Assembly: GCA_963728535.1 (NCBI GenBank)
Contig: CAVSKK010000001.1
Location: forward strand, 2,542,001-2,606,000
Length of the DNA stretch: 64,000 nt
DNA from: VAXT01 sp963728535
Lineage (GTDB): Bacteria > Actinomycetota > Thermoleophilia > Gaiellales > Gaiellaceae
Reading direction: 5' to 3'
Position numbers and translations under genes: made by a program. Positions within the stretch are counted from its first letter, which is position 1, and each line of letters opens with the position of its first letter. The notes beneath the pieces were generated by a model, which was not told the origin of the DNA, did not search any database, and worked only from the letters and a program-made list of their open reading frames with translations. Of the stretch, positions 1 to 8,029 are shown piece by piece.

Positions 1-663
1 TTGCTGACCCCCTCGGGCAACAGGCTCAACCTCGTCGTCAAGGGAATCTTCAAGCCACCGAGCGGCGGCTCGCCGTTCGGCCGCGTCACGTTCTCGAGCG
101 CGACGTTCGACGCGAACTACGTGTCGCCGAGGAACCTCTTCACGTTCATCCAGATGCGCGGTGACGTGACCGACGCGAACACGATGGCGCTCGACGACGC
201 GCTCGCGCAGTTCCCGAACGCGAAGGCTCAGACGCGGGAGCAGTTCGTGGATGCGCAGATCAGCGGCCTCAAGTCGATCCTGAACATCCTCTACGTCCTT
301 CTCGCGCTGTCGGTCGTCGTGAGCCTCTTCGGGATCGTGAACACGCTCGTGCTGACGGTGTTCGAGCGGACTCGCGAGCTCGGGATGCTGCGCGCGATCG
401 GCATGACGAGGCGGCAGGTGCGGCGGATGATCAGACATGAGAGTGTGATCACGGCGCTGATCGGCGCGGCGCTGGGGATCGCGCTCGGAATCATCCTCGG
501 CGGCTTGCTCGTCGCGCGGATCGACTTCATCGACTTTGCGCTGCCGTATCTCCAGCTCGTCATCTTCGCTGTCGCAGCCGTCGTCGTCGGCATCGTTGCT
601 GCGCTCTTCCCCGCCCGGCGGGCGGCCAGGCTCCGGGTGCTCGAGGCGCTTCAGTACGAATAG
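1..663 (+). CDS. FtsX/MacB-type ABC transporter permease, C-terminal part
   Basis: The gene runs off the left edge, so the TTG at base 1 need not be a start. The visible 220 residues hold a periplasmic stretch and then the FtsX permease domain, with membrane segments at about residues 93-118, 152-172 and 182-206. The FERTRELGMLRAIGMTRRQ motif typical of MacB/LolC-like permeases lies between the first two. The protein ends with the usual PARRAARL.VLEAL tail. Family members transmit force from a cytoplasmic ATPase to export lipoproteins, peptides or envelope substrates. The ATPase partner would lie outside the window, so the substrate is unknown. Confidence 0.85.
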   Translation: MLTPSGNRLNLVVKGIFKPPSGGSPFGRVTFSSATFDANYVSPRNLFTFIQMRGDVTDANTMALDDALAQFPNAKAQTREQFVDAQISGLKSILNILYVLLALSVVVSLFGIVNTLVLTVFERTRELGMLRAIGMTRRQVRRMIRHESVITALIGAALGIALGIILGGLLVARIDFIDFALPYLQLVIFAVAAVVVGIVAALFPARRAARLRVLEALQYE

Positions 664-715
664 GTCACCCGGCGACACGCAAGCGGCTACCCGTAAGTAA
701 GTACACGCGCGCGCG

Positions 716-731
716 CCCCACCCGGGTGGGG
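716..731. other. 16-bp perfect palindrome CCCCACCCGGGTGGGG
   Basis: A perfect palindrome lies 50 bases after the permease stop, just after a short alternating CG run at about 704-715. It could fold as a terminator stem for the permease gene or act as a protein site. No T tract follows. The rest of 664-882 shows no coding signal that I trust. Confidence 0.4.
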
Positions 732-843
732 AAGAAGGTGTCCACCCGCCGCCCGCCGCGAGCGTAACGAGGAACAGCGCACGGGTCCGTGCCGCCTCTG
801 GGCCAATATCGCGCCGCAGGGGCACGGCGCCCTCGGAAGGCAT

Positions 844-871
844 CGGCCGGGGCGCCGTGCAGCCCCGGCCG
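844..871 (-). terminator. Hairpin at the 3' end of the helical protein gene
   Basis: CGGCCGGGGC (844-853) pairs perfectly with GCCCCGGCCG (862-871) around an 8-base loop. It sits just beyond the stop codon of the minus-strand gene ending at 883. It is a strong GC-rich stem without a clear T run, as is common in high-GC actinobacteria. Confidence 0.55.
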
Positions 872-882
872 GGTCGGGCTGA

Positions 883-1371
883 TCAGCCTGTTTCGTTCGG
901 GTCCTCGTGTGCCGCGAGCTTCAGCGATCCCTCGAGTACCTGCTGGAAGTGGCGCTGCTGGATGGGCTTCGCCCACTGCACGAGCTCGTTGACCTCGGAG
1001 CGGCCGGCCTTCTCTCCGAGCACGCCGAGCACGCTCCAGTGCCCAACCTCACCGGCCTCGGCCATGGTCAGGAACTCGAAGCCGTCGAGGCCGTCCGCAT
1101 CGTTGCCGAGATAGGTCCGCATCATCTCGGTTGCCTCCTGCTTCGTCTCGCGAGCCTTCTCGAGGACGGCTGTCTTCTTGCCTTCGAGGTCGCCTGCTAG
1201 CTCCGTACAGCGATCCTCGGTCTCCTTCGCCTCCTTGACCATCCGGTCTAGCGTCTGCCTCAGATCCTCGTCCTCGACGAGCCTCGAGACCTTCTCGCCG
1301 GCGCCTTGGGCGGCCATCGCGAGTCCGGTCACCTCGGCGAGCTTCTCCTCCAACGTCGTGAGTTCAGCCAT
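883..1371 (-). CDS. Hypothetical all-helical protein, 162 aa
   Basis: I do not recognise a named family. The protein is acidic, lacks a signal peptide or membrane segment, and its first two thirds look like long amphipathic helices with heptad character (MAELTTLEEKLAEVTGLAM onward). This resembles ferritin-like or DUF892-type helical bundles, but the metal-binding E..H pairs of those families are not evident. The ATG at 1371 follows a purine-rich GAGGAGAGGGG site. The gene stands alone with a hairpin after its stop codon. A stress-related bundle protein is possible but unproven. Confidence 0.6.
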   Translation of the reverse strand: MAELTTLEEKLAEVTGLAMAAQGAGEKVSRLVEDEDLRQTLDRMVKEAKETEDRCTELAGDLEGKKTAVLEKARETKQEATEMMRTYLGNDADGLDGFEFLTMAEAGEVGHWSVLGVLGEKAGRSEVNELVQWAKPIQQRHFQQVLEGSLKLAAHEDPNETG

Positions 1372-1456
1372 GAGCCCCTCTCCTCTGATCGGTGTCGGTT
1401 GCAGCGAGTCGGTACCCGGGCGTAGGTTCTCCTCAAACCTCTGAAAGGAGATGCAG

Positions 1457-1783
1457 ATGCCGAGGTATTGCGCGCTGACCGTGCGTCAGCTCAAGCCTGG
1501 AAGCTACGACGCGTGGCGCCGGGCGTGGTGGCCGGAGGGCGAGGGGGACGACATGCCCGAAGGGGGCGAGGTCTTCATCGTCCGGAACGTCCAGAACCCG
1601 GACGAGATCATCGCGTTCGGCCTCTTCGAGGGTGAACTGGAGAAGATGCGGGAGATGATGGACCCTGAGGAGGAAAAGAAGCGGAGCGACGCGATGGCTC
1701 CCCACATCGAGTCTGTCGGCGCGGATGGGATGTACGAGGTGATCGAGCACATCGGCGTCAAGACTGGAGCAGAGGCTAGCTAG
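1457..1783 (+). CDS. Small ferredoxin-like alpha/beta-barrel protein (ABM-like)
   Basis: This 108-residue protein has the size and pattern of dimeric alpha/beta-barrel (antibiotic biosynthesis monooxygenase-like) proteins. A first strand, CALTVRQLKPGSYDAWR, leads into a helix, a second strand VFIVRNVQNPDEIIAFGLFE and a final YEVIEH strand. An AAAGGAG ribosome site ends at 1450, directly against an ATG at 1451. The ATG at 1457, six bases away, is therefore the better start. Family members act as heme- or cofactor-free oxygenases or small ligand binders. Here the substrate is unknown. Confidence 0.6.
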   Translation: MPRYCALTVRQLKPGSYDAWRRAWWPEGEGDDMPEGGEVFIVRNVQNPDEIIAFGLFEGELEKMREMMDPEEEKKRSDAMAPHIESVGADGMYEVIEHIGVKTGAEAS

Positions 1784-2439
1784 GACACGAGCTCGAGCAG
1801 GCGCTCCGCATAACGGGGCGCCTGCGGCTCGTCTTCGTGCTTGAAGTAGCAGTAGACGTCGATGCCAGCCGCGAGTAGTGGGCGGATTCGGTCCGCCCAC
1901 TCGGTGAGCGCCTTCTCGTCGTAGGGCGGCTCGCGCAACCGCACGTAGCGGAACCGAGCGGCAGATTCCAGGTCGTTCACGCACACGGCGTTCGGCGGCA
2001 AGTCGGCCTCCACGCCCTCCCACGAGTCGTGCCGAAAGTCGAAGGCGAGCTTCAGCTCGGGGTCGAACGAGCCGAGCGTGAGCGCGAGCAGCCCTTCGTC
2101 CCGCGCGGAGCCGACGAGGACGCGAATTGGGCCCAGCCGGTCGCCGAGGAGACGCACTCTCTCCTCGAACGTCCCCGCTCCGCCGAGCCGGAACGAGTTG
2201 AACTTGACTGCGAAGTGGAACCCCGGCGAGACCTGTTCTGCCCAGCGACGGAACTGATCCTCGGCCGGAATCCTGTAACCCGTCGTGTTCAGCTCGACGC
2301 TCGGCAGCCGCCCGGAGTAGTGGCGCAGGAACTCCGGCGGCTTGACGTCGGCCGGGTAGAAGCCGGGCCGCCACGATGGATACGACCAGCCGGAAGTGCC
2401 GACATAGGCCCTCGCTAGACTCGGCTTCGTGGCAGTCAC
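1780..2439 (-). CDS. DUF72 (YecE-like) family protein
   Basis: The product opens with the DUF72 signature YVGTSGWSYPSW, followed by FYP, a YSGRLPSVELNTTGYRIP block and the family's KFN, FDFRHDSW and CYFKH.DEPQAPRYAERL motifs. DUF72 proteins have a TIM-barrel fold of uncertain biochemical role. The reading frame is open to 2553, but that extension covers thyX on the other strand and lacks family similarity. The GTG at 2439 is the best start, giving 219 residues. It overlaps the thyX start by 11 bases in divergent orientation, so the two genes must share a compact promoter region. Confidence 0.85.
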   Translation of the reverse strand: MTATKPSLARAYVGTSGWSYPSWRPGFYPADVKPPEFLRHYSGRLPSVELNTTGYRIPAEDQFRRWAEQVSPGFHFAVKFNSFRLGGAGTFEERVRLLGDRLGPIRVLVGSARDEGLLALTLGSFDPELKLAFDFRHDSWEGVEADLPPNAVCVNDLESAARFRYVRLREPPYDEKALTEWADRIRPLLAAGIDVYCYFKHEDEPQAPRYAERLLELVS

Positions 2440-3901
2440 ACCGGAAGTCCTATCGGAGAACGTGATCCCGGTCCTCGACCACGGCTTCGTCGCGCTCGAC
2501 GGGGCGCTGGCGTCGGACCTCGCCGTCGTGAACGGCGCGCGCGTCTCGTTCAATCAGGCGTCCGACGAAATGGGGGAGAAAGACGCGGGCCTCATCCGTT
2601 TCCTCATGCGAGAAAAGCACGGAAGCCCCTTCGAGCATGGCTACTTCCGGTTCATCGTCAAGGCGCCCCTGTTCGTCGTTCGGGAGCATCACCGTCACCG
2701 AGCCGGTCATTGTCTTCCGGCGACGGCGCGGATCTGGGCCGAGACGATCGCACCTCGAACCGGGCGCCAGGTCCGGAAAAAGCCAATCGGAGAGATCTTT
2801 CGCAACTGGCACGAAGGAGTGCCTGACTCGCTTGGCCGCACTCGCCTCCTACGTTCCTGCCGAAATCTAAGCCTGCGCGTTCTCAACGAGGAAACACAAT
2901 TGTTCGAGGTGGGCCGCATCCGCGATGTATTTCGTTCCGAGACCAAGGAGATTTACAGCGTGGTGTCCCAAGGGCAGAGGCTCCTGTGCTCAGCGGATCA
3001 CCGCGTTCTGACCGCGGATGGTTGGGCGCGCGCAGCCGACCTGACGAAGAACGACTACATCGCCGTCTCAGGCATTCGATCCACACGAGACGGTCGGCAG
3101 ATTCCTCCCTCTCTTCGGCGAGGAATCGGGGTATGGACCTCGATGCAGCGGGCGCTGCGCGTCAAACCAATCGACCGCTGCTACCTCTGCGGCAAACGTT
3201 TCCCACGAGAGGAACTCGCGCTAGATCACGTGATTCCGGTTGCTCTCGACCTTAAGCGCGCCCTCGACGTGGACAACCTCGCGCCGGCCTGCAGGATGTG
3301 TCACCGTTCGAAGACCGACGCCGAGCAGAAGCTCGCCTGCAGGGAGAACAAGACTGCGGGCAGCAAGTTCGTTCCCATCCTGATCGCGCCGCACCGAGTG
3401 GCCGAGGAAGAAACATTCGACATCGAGATGGACGGGCCGCATCACAATTTCGTCGCGGACGGAGTTGTCGTCCACAACAGTTACAACGAATGGAGTGGGC
3501 GCTATTCCAAGATCGAGCCCGAGTTCTACGTACCGGAGAACGTTCGCACCCAGATCGGCAAGCCGGGCTCATACAGCTTCGAGCCTGTCGACGACGAGGT
3601 TCGTGAGAACGCTCAGCGAGAGATCGAGGAGAACGCGACTCGCGCGTTTCAGGCGTACGAGCGGATGCTCGAGCAGGGCGTTGCGAAGGAGGTTGCTCGC
3701 TCGGTGCTACCGCTCTCGACGTACACGAAGTACTACTGGAGCTGTAATCCCCGCAGTCTCATGCACTTCTGCTCGTTGCGGAACCATGACGCTGCGCAGT
3801 ACGAGATCCGCCAGTTCGCCGCCGCCGCAGAGACGTTCCTCGAGCGTCAGATGCCCATCACGCACGCGGCGTTCGTCGCGAACGACCGCACTGCGCCCTA
3901 G
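2429..3901 (+). CDS. thyX: Flavin-dependent thymidylate synthase ThyX, intein precursor
   Basis: ThyX makes dTMP from dUMP with methylene-tetrahydrofolate, FAD and NADPH. The 490-residue precursor carries the ThyX N-terminal half (VLDHGFVAL, HGSPFEHGYFRF, FVVREHHRHRAGH). It is interrupted by a 256-residue intein and then resumes with SYNEWSGRYSKIEPEFYVPE and the C-terminal half. Removing the intein restores RHRAGHSYNEWSGRY, the ThyX signature that binds dUMP and FAD, and leaves 234 residues, a normal length. The GTG at 2429 is the only start consistent with the family N terminus. Activity depends on protein splicing, because the intein lies inside the active-site motif. Confidence 0.93.
   Translation: MAVTPEVLSENVIPVLDHGFVALDGALASDLAVVNGARVSFNQASDEMGEKDAGLIRFLMREKHGSPFEHGYFRFIVKAPLFVVREHHRHRAGHCLPATARIWAETIAPRTGRQVRKKPIGEIFRNWHEGVPDSLGRTRLLRSCRNLSLRVLNEETQLFEVGRIRDVFRSETKEIYSVVSQGQRLLCSADHRVLTADGWARAADLTKNDYIAVSGIRSTRDGRQIPPSLRRGIGVWTSMQRALRVKPIDRCYLCGKRFPREELALDHVIPVALDLKRALDVDNLAPACRMCHRSKTDAEQKLACRENKTAGSKFVPILIAPHRVAEEETFDIEMDGPHHNFVADGVVVHNSYNEWSGRYSKIEPEFYVPENVRTQIGKPGSYSFEPVDDEVRENAQREIEENATRAFQAYERMLEQGVAKEVARSVLPLSTYTKYYWSCNPRSLMHFCSLRNHDAAQYEIRQFAAAAETFLERQMPITHAAFVANDRTAP
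2711..3478 (+). mobile_element. HNH-containing intein within ThyX
   Basis: The intein begins with Cys (precursor residue 95, codon TGT at 2711) and ends with His-Asn (codons 3473-3478) followed by Ser as the +1 extein residue. Splicing blocks are visible: an N-terminal CLPATARIW, a block B-like LLCSADHRVLT, and a block F/G DIEMDGPHHNFVADGVVVHN. Between them sits an HNH endonuclease module of about 50 residues: CYLC, then DHVIP as the first catalytic His, an N, and CRMCHRSK. At 256 residues it is compact. It encodes both splicing and a likely homing nuclease that targets intein-less thyX alleles. Confidence 0.93.
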
Positions 3902-4497
3902 GCCGTCGTCAGCAGTGCCGGACCGGGCTCGCTCTCGCCGCGGCGCCACTGCGTCACGATCCACGCGTCGTCGCTCTCGAACGTGTAGGGGACGGTGAAC
4001 TTCATCGTCGTCGTGCCCGCTTTGACGTTGAAGATTCCGCACTTCAAGGATTTCCCGTCATGGACGAGGAAGAGCTCGTAGTAACCGTTCCCCGGGAGGT
4101 GGCGGAGGCCCTTCACCGTGACGACCATCGGCCAGTTTCTCGCGTCGTCTTGCTCGCCGAGCTTGATCAGGCCCCGTGCGTTTGGTGCGACCGAGGTCCC
4201 GTGCATGGACACCTCGCGCGTCGAGGTGAAGTCGTTGTTGCTGAACCCGAGCACGTAGCCGCCCAGGAAGGCGACGAGGGCGATCGCGGCGGCGAGGGAA
4301 AGCGCGGCGCCCACGCGGCGGCGTGGTAGCCAGGTGGGAGTTTCCTCTCCACGATCGGGAGTCTCCGCCAGGGAGGGTGGAAGCTCAGGCGGCGGCCCGG
4401 CCTCCACCAGCAGGTCGTGCACACGCTCGAGCCGGGCGCGTTCCTCGGCGGGAAGGTCGTCGCCCAGGAGGTCACGGAAGTCTGGTGGGACCGTCAT
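3898..4497 (-). CDS. Membrane anti-sigma factor with RskA-like C-terminal domain
   Basis: The product has 199 residues. A short acidic cytoplasmic N-terminal part (MTVPPDFRDLLGDDLPAEER) lacks the HxxxCxxC zinc motif. A single membrane segment lies at about residues 60-80 (LSLAAAIALVAFLGGYVLGF). The extracytoplasmic domain has the RskA-like YYELFLVHDGKSLKCGIFN pattern. The ATG at 4497 overlaps the sigma-factor stop as ATGA, so the two are translationally coupled. It likely holds the upstream ECF sigma factor inactive and releases it after an envelope signal, probably by proteolysis. The signal is unknown. Confidence 0.85.
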   Translation of the reverse strand: MTVPPDFRDLLGDDLPAEERARLERVHDLLVEAGPPPELPPSLAETPDRGEETPTWLPRRRVGAALSLAAAIALVAFLGGYVLGFSNNDFTSTREVSMHGTSVAPNARGLIKLGEQDDARNWPMVVTVKGLRHLPGNGYYELFLVHDGKSLKCGIFNVKAGTTTMKFTVPYTFESDDAWIVTQWRRGESEPGPALLTTA

Positions 4498-5024
4498 GAG
4501 AGCTCCCCCTCCAGGACGTCGGCGAGGCGCGCGAGCGCGCTGCGCGTCCGCGTCTTGACGGTTCCGAGCGGAACGTCGAGGAACTGCGCGATCTCGCTCT
4601 GCGAGAGCCCGCCCCAGTACGCGAGCTCGATGAGCTGGCGCTCGTTGTCCGGCAGCTCGCCGAGTGCGCGATGCACCCGCCACGCCGTCCAGCTCGACTC
4701 GGCGCGCTCCGGAGGCCCCGGATCCTTTGCCGCTTCGTCGACCGGCTCTGCCGGCGGCTCGCCGAGCGCACGGCGTCGGTCGACGATGGCGTTTCGCGCG
4801 ACGGCGTAGAGCCAGGGCGCGCCGGGCCCTCGCTCCTGGCGGTAGCTGCGAGCCGAGCGCCAGATCGAGGCGAACGTCTCCTGGACAGCATCCTCCGCTC
4901 GCCCGCGGTCGCCCAGGCGCCGGAGCGCGAGCGCGAAGACAGGTCTCGCGTATCGTCGGTAGAGAATCTCGAACGCGCCGGAGTCCCCCTCACCGACGCG
5001 TGCGATCAGCTCTCCGTCCGTCAT
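4494..5024 (-). CDS. ECF-type RNA polymerase sigma factor (SigK-like)
   Basis: Region 2 is seen in GAFEILYRRYARPVFALALR and EDAVQETFASIWRSA. Region 4 is LPDNERQLIELAYWGGLSQSEIA followed by VPLGTVKTRTRSALARL, a helix-turn-helix for -35 recognition. I choose the ATG at 5024 (MTDGELIARVGEGD), which gives 176 residues, the normal ECF length. An in-frame ATG at 5105 would add 27 atypical residues. It forms a coupled operon with the anti-sigma gene. Pairing with an RskA-like partner suggests an extracytoplasmic stress role. Its own target promoters cannot be read from this window. Confidence 0.9.
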   Translation of the reverse strand: MTDGELIARVGEGDSGAFEILYRRYARPVFALALRRLGDRGRAEDAVQETFASIWRSARSYRQERGPGAPWLYAVARNAIVDRRRALGEPPAEPVDEAAKDPGPPERAESSWTAWRVHRALGELPDNERQLIELAYWGGLSQSEIAQFLDVPLGTVKTRTRSALARLADVLEGELS

Positions 5025-5118
5025 CGGATCGGGGACCACGACCTGGATGGTGGCGAGTTGCGGCGCAACGGGCAAGCCGGAGCGAAGTGTGAGGGCAGCA
5101 GACATGCGTCAATCATGG

Positions 5119-5811
5119 TTACGGCAGCGGCCCTCGCTCGGTTTGCAGGAGTCGCCCCCCGTCGACCACGAGGCTCGTGCCGGTCACGAAATCGGCTCCC
5201 TGCAGGTACAGGACCGCTTCGGCCACGTCGTCCGGTGAGCCGATCCGGTCGAGCAGCGTCTCGGCCGCGCGACGCTTCTCTTGCCCCGGCTCCACGCCGA
5301 CCGGGCCGGGGGCGATCCCGCAGACCCGGACCTCGGGGGCCAGCGCGCGCGCGAACACACGGGTGAGCATTGCCTGAGCAGCCTTCGCGGCAGAGTGCGG
5401 GGCGAAGGAAGGCCACGGCTCGTACGCGGCGACGTCTTCGATCATCACGACAAGGCCATGACTCTCATGGAGGTGCGGAGCCGCGGCCTGCGTGACGAAG
5501 AAGGTTCCCTTGGCCGTCGCCCCGAACGCCGTGTCCCAGTCGGGCTCGGTCACCTCGGCAACAGGCTTGGGGACGAAGCCTTCGCCGGCCGCGTTCACGA
5601 GCAGGTCGAGCCCACCGAGGTCCTCGACGGCGCGTGCCACGAGCGCACGGCTCGCCTCGACGTCGGCGAGATCGCCATCGGCTCGCCCGGCGGCGAGGAC
5701 CGACCAACCTTCGGCCTCGAGGCGCGTGGAAACGGCCTTGCCAATCCGTCCGGTTCCTCCAGTCACGAGCGCGCGCACGGAGGGCAGTGTAGGCACTGCG
5801 CCGTGGTCCAT
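5119..5811 (-). CDS. Short-chain dehydrogenase/reductase-like protein with altered active site
   Basis: A Rossmann nucleotide-binding motif, TGGTGRIG, lies at residues 17-24, followed by LLVNAAG (70-76), a GSPDDVAEAV segment and the C-terminal FVTGTSLVVDGG. These mark an SDR of 230 residues. The catalytic YxxxK is HSAAK here (His139, Lys143), and the preceding Ser position is occupied by Glu-Asp (125-126). Fold and cofactor binding therefore look intact while standard SDR chemistry is doubtful. It may bind a ligand, use His as the acid, or be a pteridine-reductase-like variant. A GTG at 5778 is an alternative start. Confidence 0.8.
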   Translation of the reverse strand: MDHGAVPTLPSVRALVTGGTGRIGKAVSTRLEAEGWSVLAAGRADGDLADVEASRALVARAVEDLGGLDLLVNAAGEGFVPKPVAEVTEPDWDTAFGATAKGTFFVTQAAAPHLHESHGLVVMIEDVAAYEPWPSFAPHSAAKAAQAMLTRVFARALAPEVRVCGIAPGPVGVEPGQEKRRAAETLLDRIGSPDDVAEAVLYLQGADFVTGTSLVVDGGRLLQTERGPLP

Positions 5812-5857
5812 CCGGTTAGGGGATCAAACTGAATGGCCAGCAAACCGAAAGGTTTTG

Positions 5858-6736
5858 ATGATGAGACGACTCATGCTAAGCAGCCTCGCCGGACTGGCTG
5901 TCCTCGCCATCGCTCCGGCCCTCTCGGCCAACAAGCCGGTCGACATCACGCAGGCCGGTTTCTCGCCGCGCAACGTGACCATCGCCTTCGGCGACTCCGT
6001 CACGTGGACGAACAAGGATGTTGCGAACCACCAGGTCCTGGCCGATCAGACGGCGTTTCCCACCTCGCCGGTTCTGCAGGCCAACCAGACCTACTCGTAC
6101 ACGTTCACGAAGTCCGGGAGCTTCGGCTACCGCGATGCACTGAACACGAAGCGTCGCGGCACGGTCACGGTTCGCCCCGGCGTTTCGCTGACAGCCGCAC
6201 CGGCGACCATCTCCTACGGCCAGTCGGCGACGCTGTCGGGCGTTGTCTCGAATGGGACCTCCGGGGAAACCGTGACGGTCGACGCAATGGAGTGTGGGAA
6301 GACGACATTCACGAGGCTCGCCACCGTCATGAGCATCGCGAATGGAGCCTGGAGCTCCCCGGCAAAGCCCGCGCTGAATACGGTCTACCGTGCGAACTGG
6401 AAGAACACCAAGAGCGCCCAGTTGACCGAGACCGTTGCGCCAACTCTCTCGTTGAAGCGCGTTCGCGTCCGGCGTTTCTCGGCCACCCTGGTGGCGGCGC
6501 AGTCGTTCGTCGGGAAGTACGTCGTCCTCCAGCGCTACGTCCCCAGCCGGAAGGCCTGGAAGACCGTCAAGCGCGTCACGCTGCGCACGGTCAAGCCCGG
6601 CCTGGCGCCGAGCATGATCAGCTCCGCGGGCTTCCGCGCGAGGGTTGCCAGGAAGACCCGGCTCCGCCTGCTGCTCACCAAGGTGCAGGCCGGTACCTGC
6701 CACGGGCCTGCTCGCAGTCGCACCGTGCGGGCCTAG
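5858..6736 (+). CDS. Secreted cupredoxin-like protein, paralogue 1
   Basis: A signal peptide (about residues 1-24) precedes a plastocyanin-like domain (25-105) and a beta-rich C-terminal region of about 185 residues. Of the four type 1 copper ligands only His58 (ANHQV) is clear. The stretch that should read Y-x-C-x-x-H-P-x-M is YRDALNTKRRG, with Asp93 for Cys and Asn96 for His. Copper binding is therefore unlikely. ATGs at 5858 and 5861 both fit the AAAGG site at 5848-5852. It is a tandem paralogue of the next gene and probably acts outside the cell or at the wall. Confidence 0.8.
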   Translation: MMRRLMLSSLAGLAVLAIAPALSANKPVDITQAGFSPRNVTIAFGDSVTWTNKDVANHQVLADQTAFPTSPVLQANQTYSYTFTKSGSFGYRDALNTKRRGTVTVRPGVSLTAAPATISYGQSATLSGVVSNGTSGETVTVDAMECGKTTFTRLATVMSIANGAWSSPAKPALNTVYRANWKNTKSAQLTETVAPTLSLKRVRVRRFSATLVAAQSFVGKYVVLQRYVPSRKAWKTVKRVTLRTVKPGLAPSMISSAGFRARVARKTRLRLLLTKVQAGTCHGPARSRTVRA

Positions 6737-6864
6737 AGCTCGGCTAGAACAGGGGCATACAGCGCTCTGGCCTCTGTTTCGCACAAAATCCTTACAGCCG
6801 CAGAGCAACTTTTCACCCCTCAGGCCGTTCCAGTAGTAGCCGTCAACGACTGAAGGGAACCACC

Positions 6865-7749
6865 ATGAAGAGAACGCTCTTGATCGCCACTGCGGTGTGT
6901 GCCCTTGCGGGTGCCGGCTTTGCCGTCGCATCTCTGAGTGCGCTGAAGACTGTCAACATCAGAAGCACGGGCTTCGTGCCCAAGAACGTCACGATCGCCG
7001 GCGGTGACACCGTCCGCTGGAAGAACGTCGACACCGTTCGCCATCAGGTCGTGGCCAACAACGGCGCATTCGCCTCCGGGCAGCTCCCGCGCAATGGCAT
7101 CTATGCCAAGCGGTTGGATACGCCCGGCACGTATGCGTACCACGATGCCCTACATCCCGCACTGAAGGGCACGGTCAAGGTGACCGGCCCGCCGCCGTCG
7201 GTCTCGATCGGCGCGTCACTTCCGATTGCGACCTACGGAGACGACATCCACGTCGGCGGGGCAATCTCCACGCAGGCCATCGGCGATACGGTCAGCTTGT
7301 TCGCCCAGCCCTGGGGCCAGATGTCGTTCGTGAAGGTCGCCGACATCATGACGACCACGAACGGGTCCTGGGACTTTGCCACCTCGGAGCTGACCCGGCC
7401 GAAGCTCCTCACCTACTACAAGGCAACGTGGAAGGGCAAGGAGAGCGCGACCGTCCAGGTCGCCGTCTCGCCACGGCTGTCGCTCACGCGCTCCGGTGGC
7501 AAGTTCAGGGCCCGTGCCCTGGCTGCGAAGTCCTTCGCGGGCAACTGGGTCTACGTGCAGCGACTGACCAGCTTCGGCGAGTGGGTGACCGTGAAGAAGG
7601 TCACCTTCGGCGCGCAAAGCGGCAAGCGCTTCAAGATCCCGACACTCCCGAGGGGCCGCAACCGTCTGCGGACCTTCATGACCGTCAACCAGGCCGGCTC
7701 GGGCTACTTCTCGAGCACGAGCCCGGTACTCGTCTTCCGCCGCGGATAA
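6865..7749 (+). CDS. Secreted cupredoxin-like protein, paralogue 2
   Basis: This 294-residue paralogue has the same layout as its upstream neighbour: signal peptide (1-25), cupredoxin domain (26-107) and a beta-sandwich-like tail with repeated WVYVQRLTSFGEWVTVKKVTF-type strands, as in Ig-like or filamin-like folds. Ligand positions read His60, then YHDALHPALKG, so His97 is kept, Cys is replaced by Asp94 and Met by Leu100. It might bind another metal through His60, His93, Asp94 and His97. The ATG follows GAAGGGAACCACC. Its own upstream gap of 128 bases may hold a promoter. Confidence 0.8.
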   Translation: MKRTLLIATAVCALAGAGFAVASLSALKTVNIRSTGFVPKNVTIAGGDTVRWKNVDTVRHQVVANNGAFASGQLPRNGIYAKRLDTPGTYAYHDALHPALKGTVKVTGPPPSVSIGASLPIATYGDDIHVGGAISTQAIGDTVSLFAQPWGQMSFVKVADIMTTTNGSWDFATSELTRPKLLTYYKATWKGKESATVQVAVSPRLSLTRSGGKFRARALAAKSFAGNWVYVQRLTSFGEWVTVKKVTFGAQSGKRFKIPTLPRGRNRLRTFMTVNQAGSGYFSSTSPVLVFRRG

Positions 7750-7795
7750 CGCGACGGGCATGTCCTCCGTCGCCTAGCGCGACGGGACATGCGGA

Positions 7796-7827
7796 GCCGC
7801 CGGCGGAGGGGTCCCGCCGGCGGCTTT
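7796..7827 (+). terminator. Intrinsic terminator after the cupredoxin-like pair
   Basis: GCCGCCGGCGG (7796-7806) pairs perfectly with CCGCCGGCGGC (7814-7824) around a 7-base loop, and TTT follows. It lies 47 bases beyond the stop of the second cupredoxin-like gene. Confidence 0.75.
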
Positions 7828-8029
7828 GCTGTGCGCCTTCGCTTCGCTTGGCTTCACGGGGAAACCCCTGGTTCCCCCGTGGGCCCCCTCCTTGCGGCCG
7901 GATTGGTTGGCCGCTGGGTAGTGGGCCGATGGCTGGTGGTGGGGTTCGAGCGGGCGTAGTTGGCCTCCCGCCGGGCAGAGCCCGGCTCCGGCGGTGGGCT
8001 CGGAATGGTCTCCGTGGGGTGGTCCTTGT

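Noticed and set aside
704..715. Alternating CG run as a regulatory Z-DNA site
   Set aside because: It is too short and is expected by chance in DNA of this GC content.
1433..2374. A 313-codon minus-strand open frame
   Set aside because: It is an alternative frame over the small barrel gene and the DUF72 gene, with Arg/Ala-rich shadow composition.
7930..7980. GGTTCGAGC resembling a tRNA T-loop
   Set aside because: The flanking stem does not pair and no acceptor, D or anticodon arm is present.
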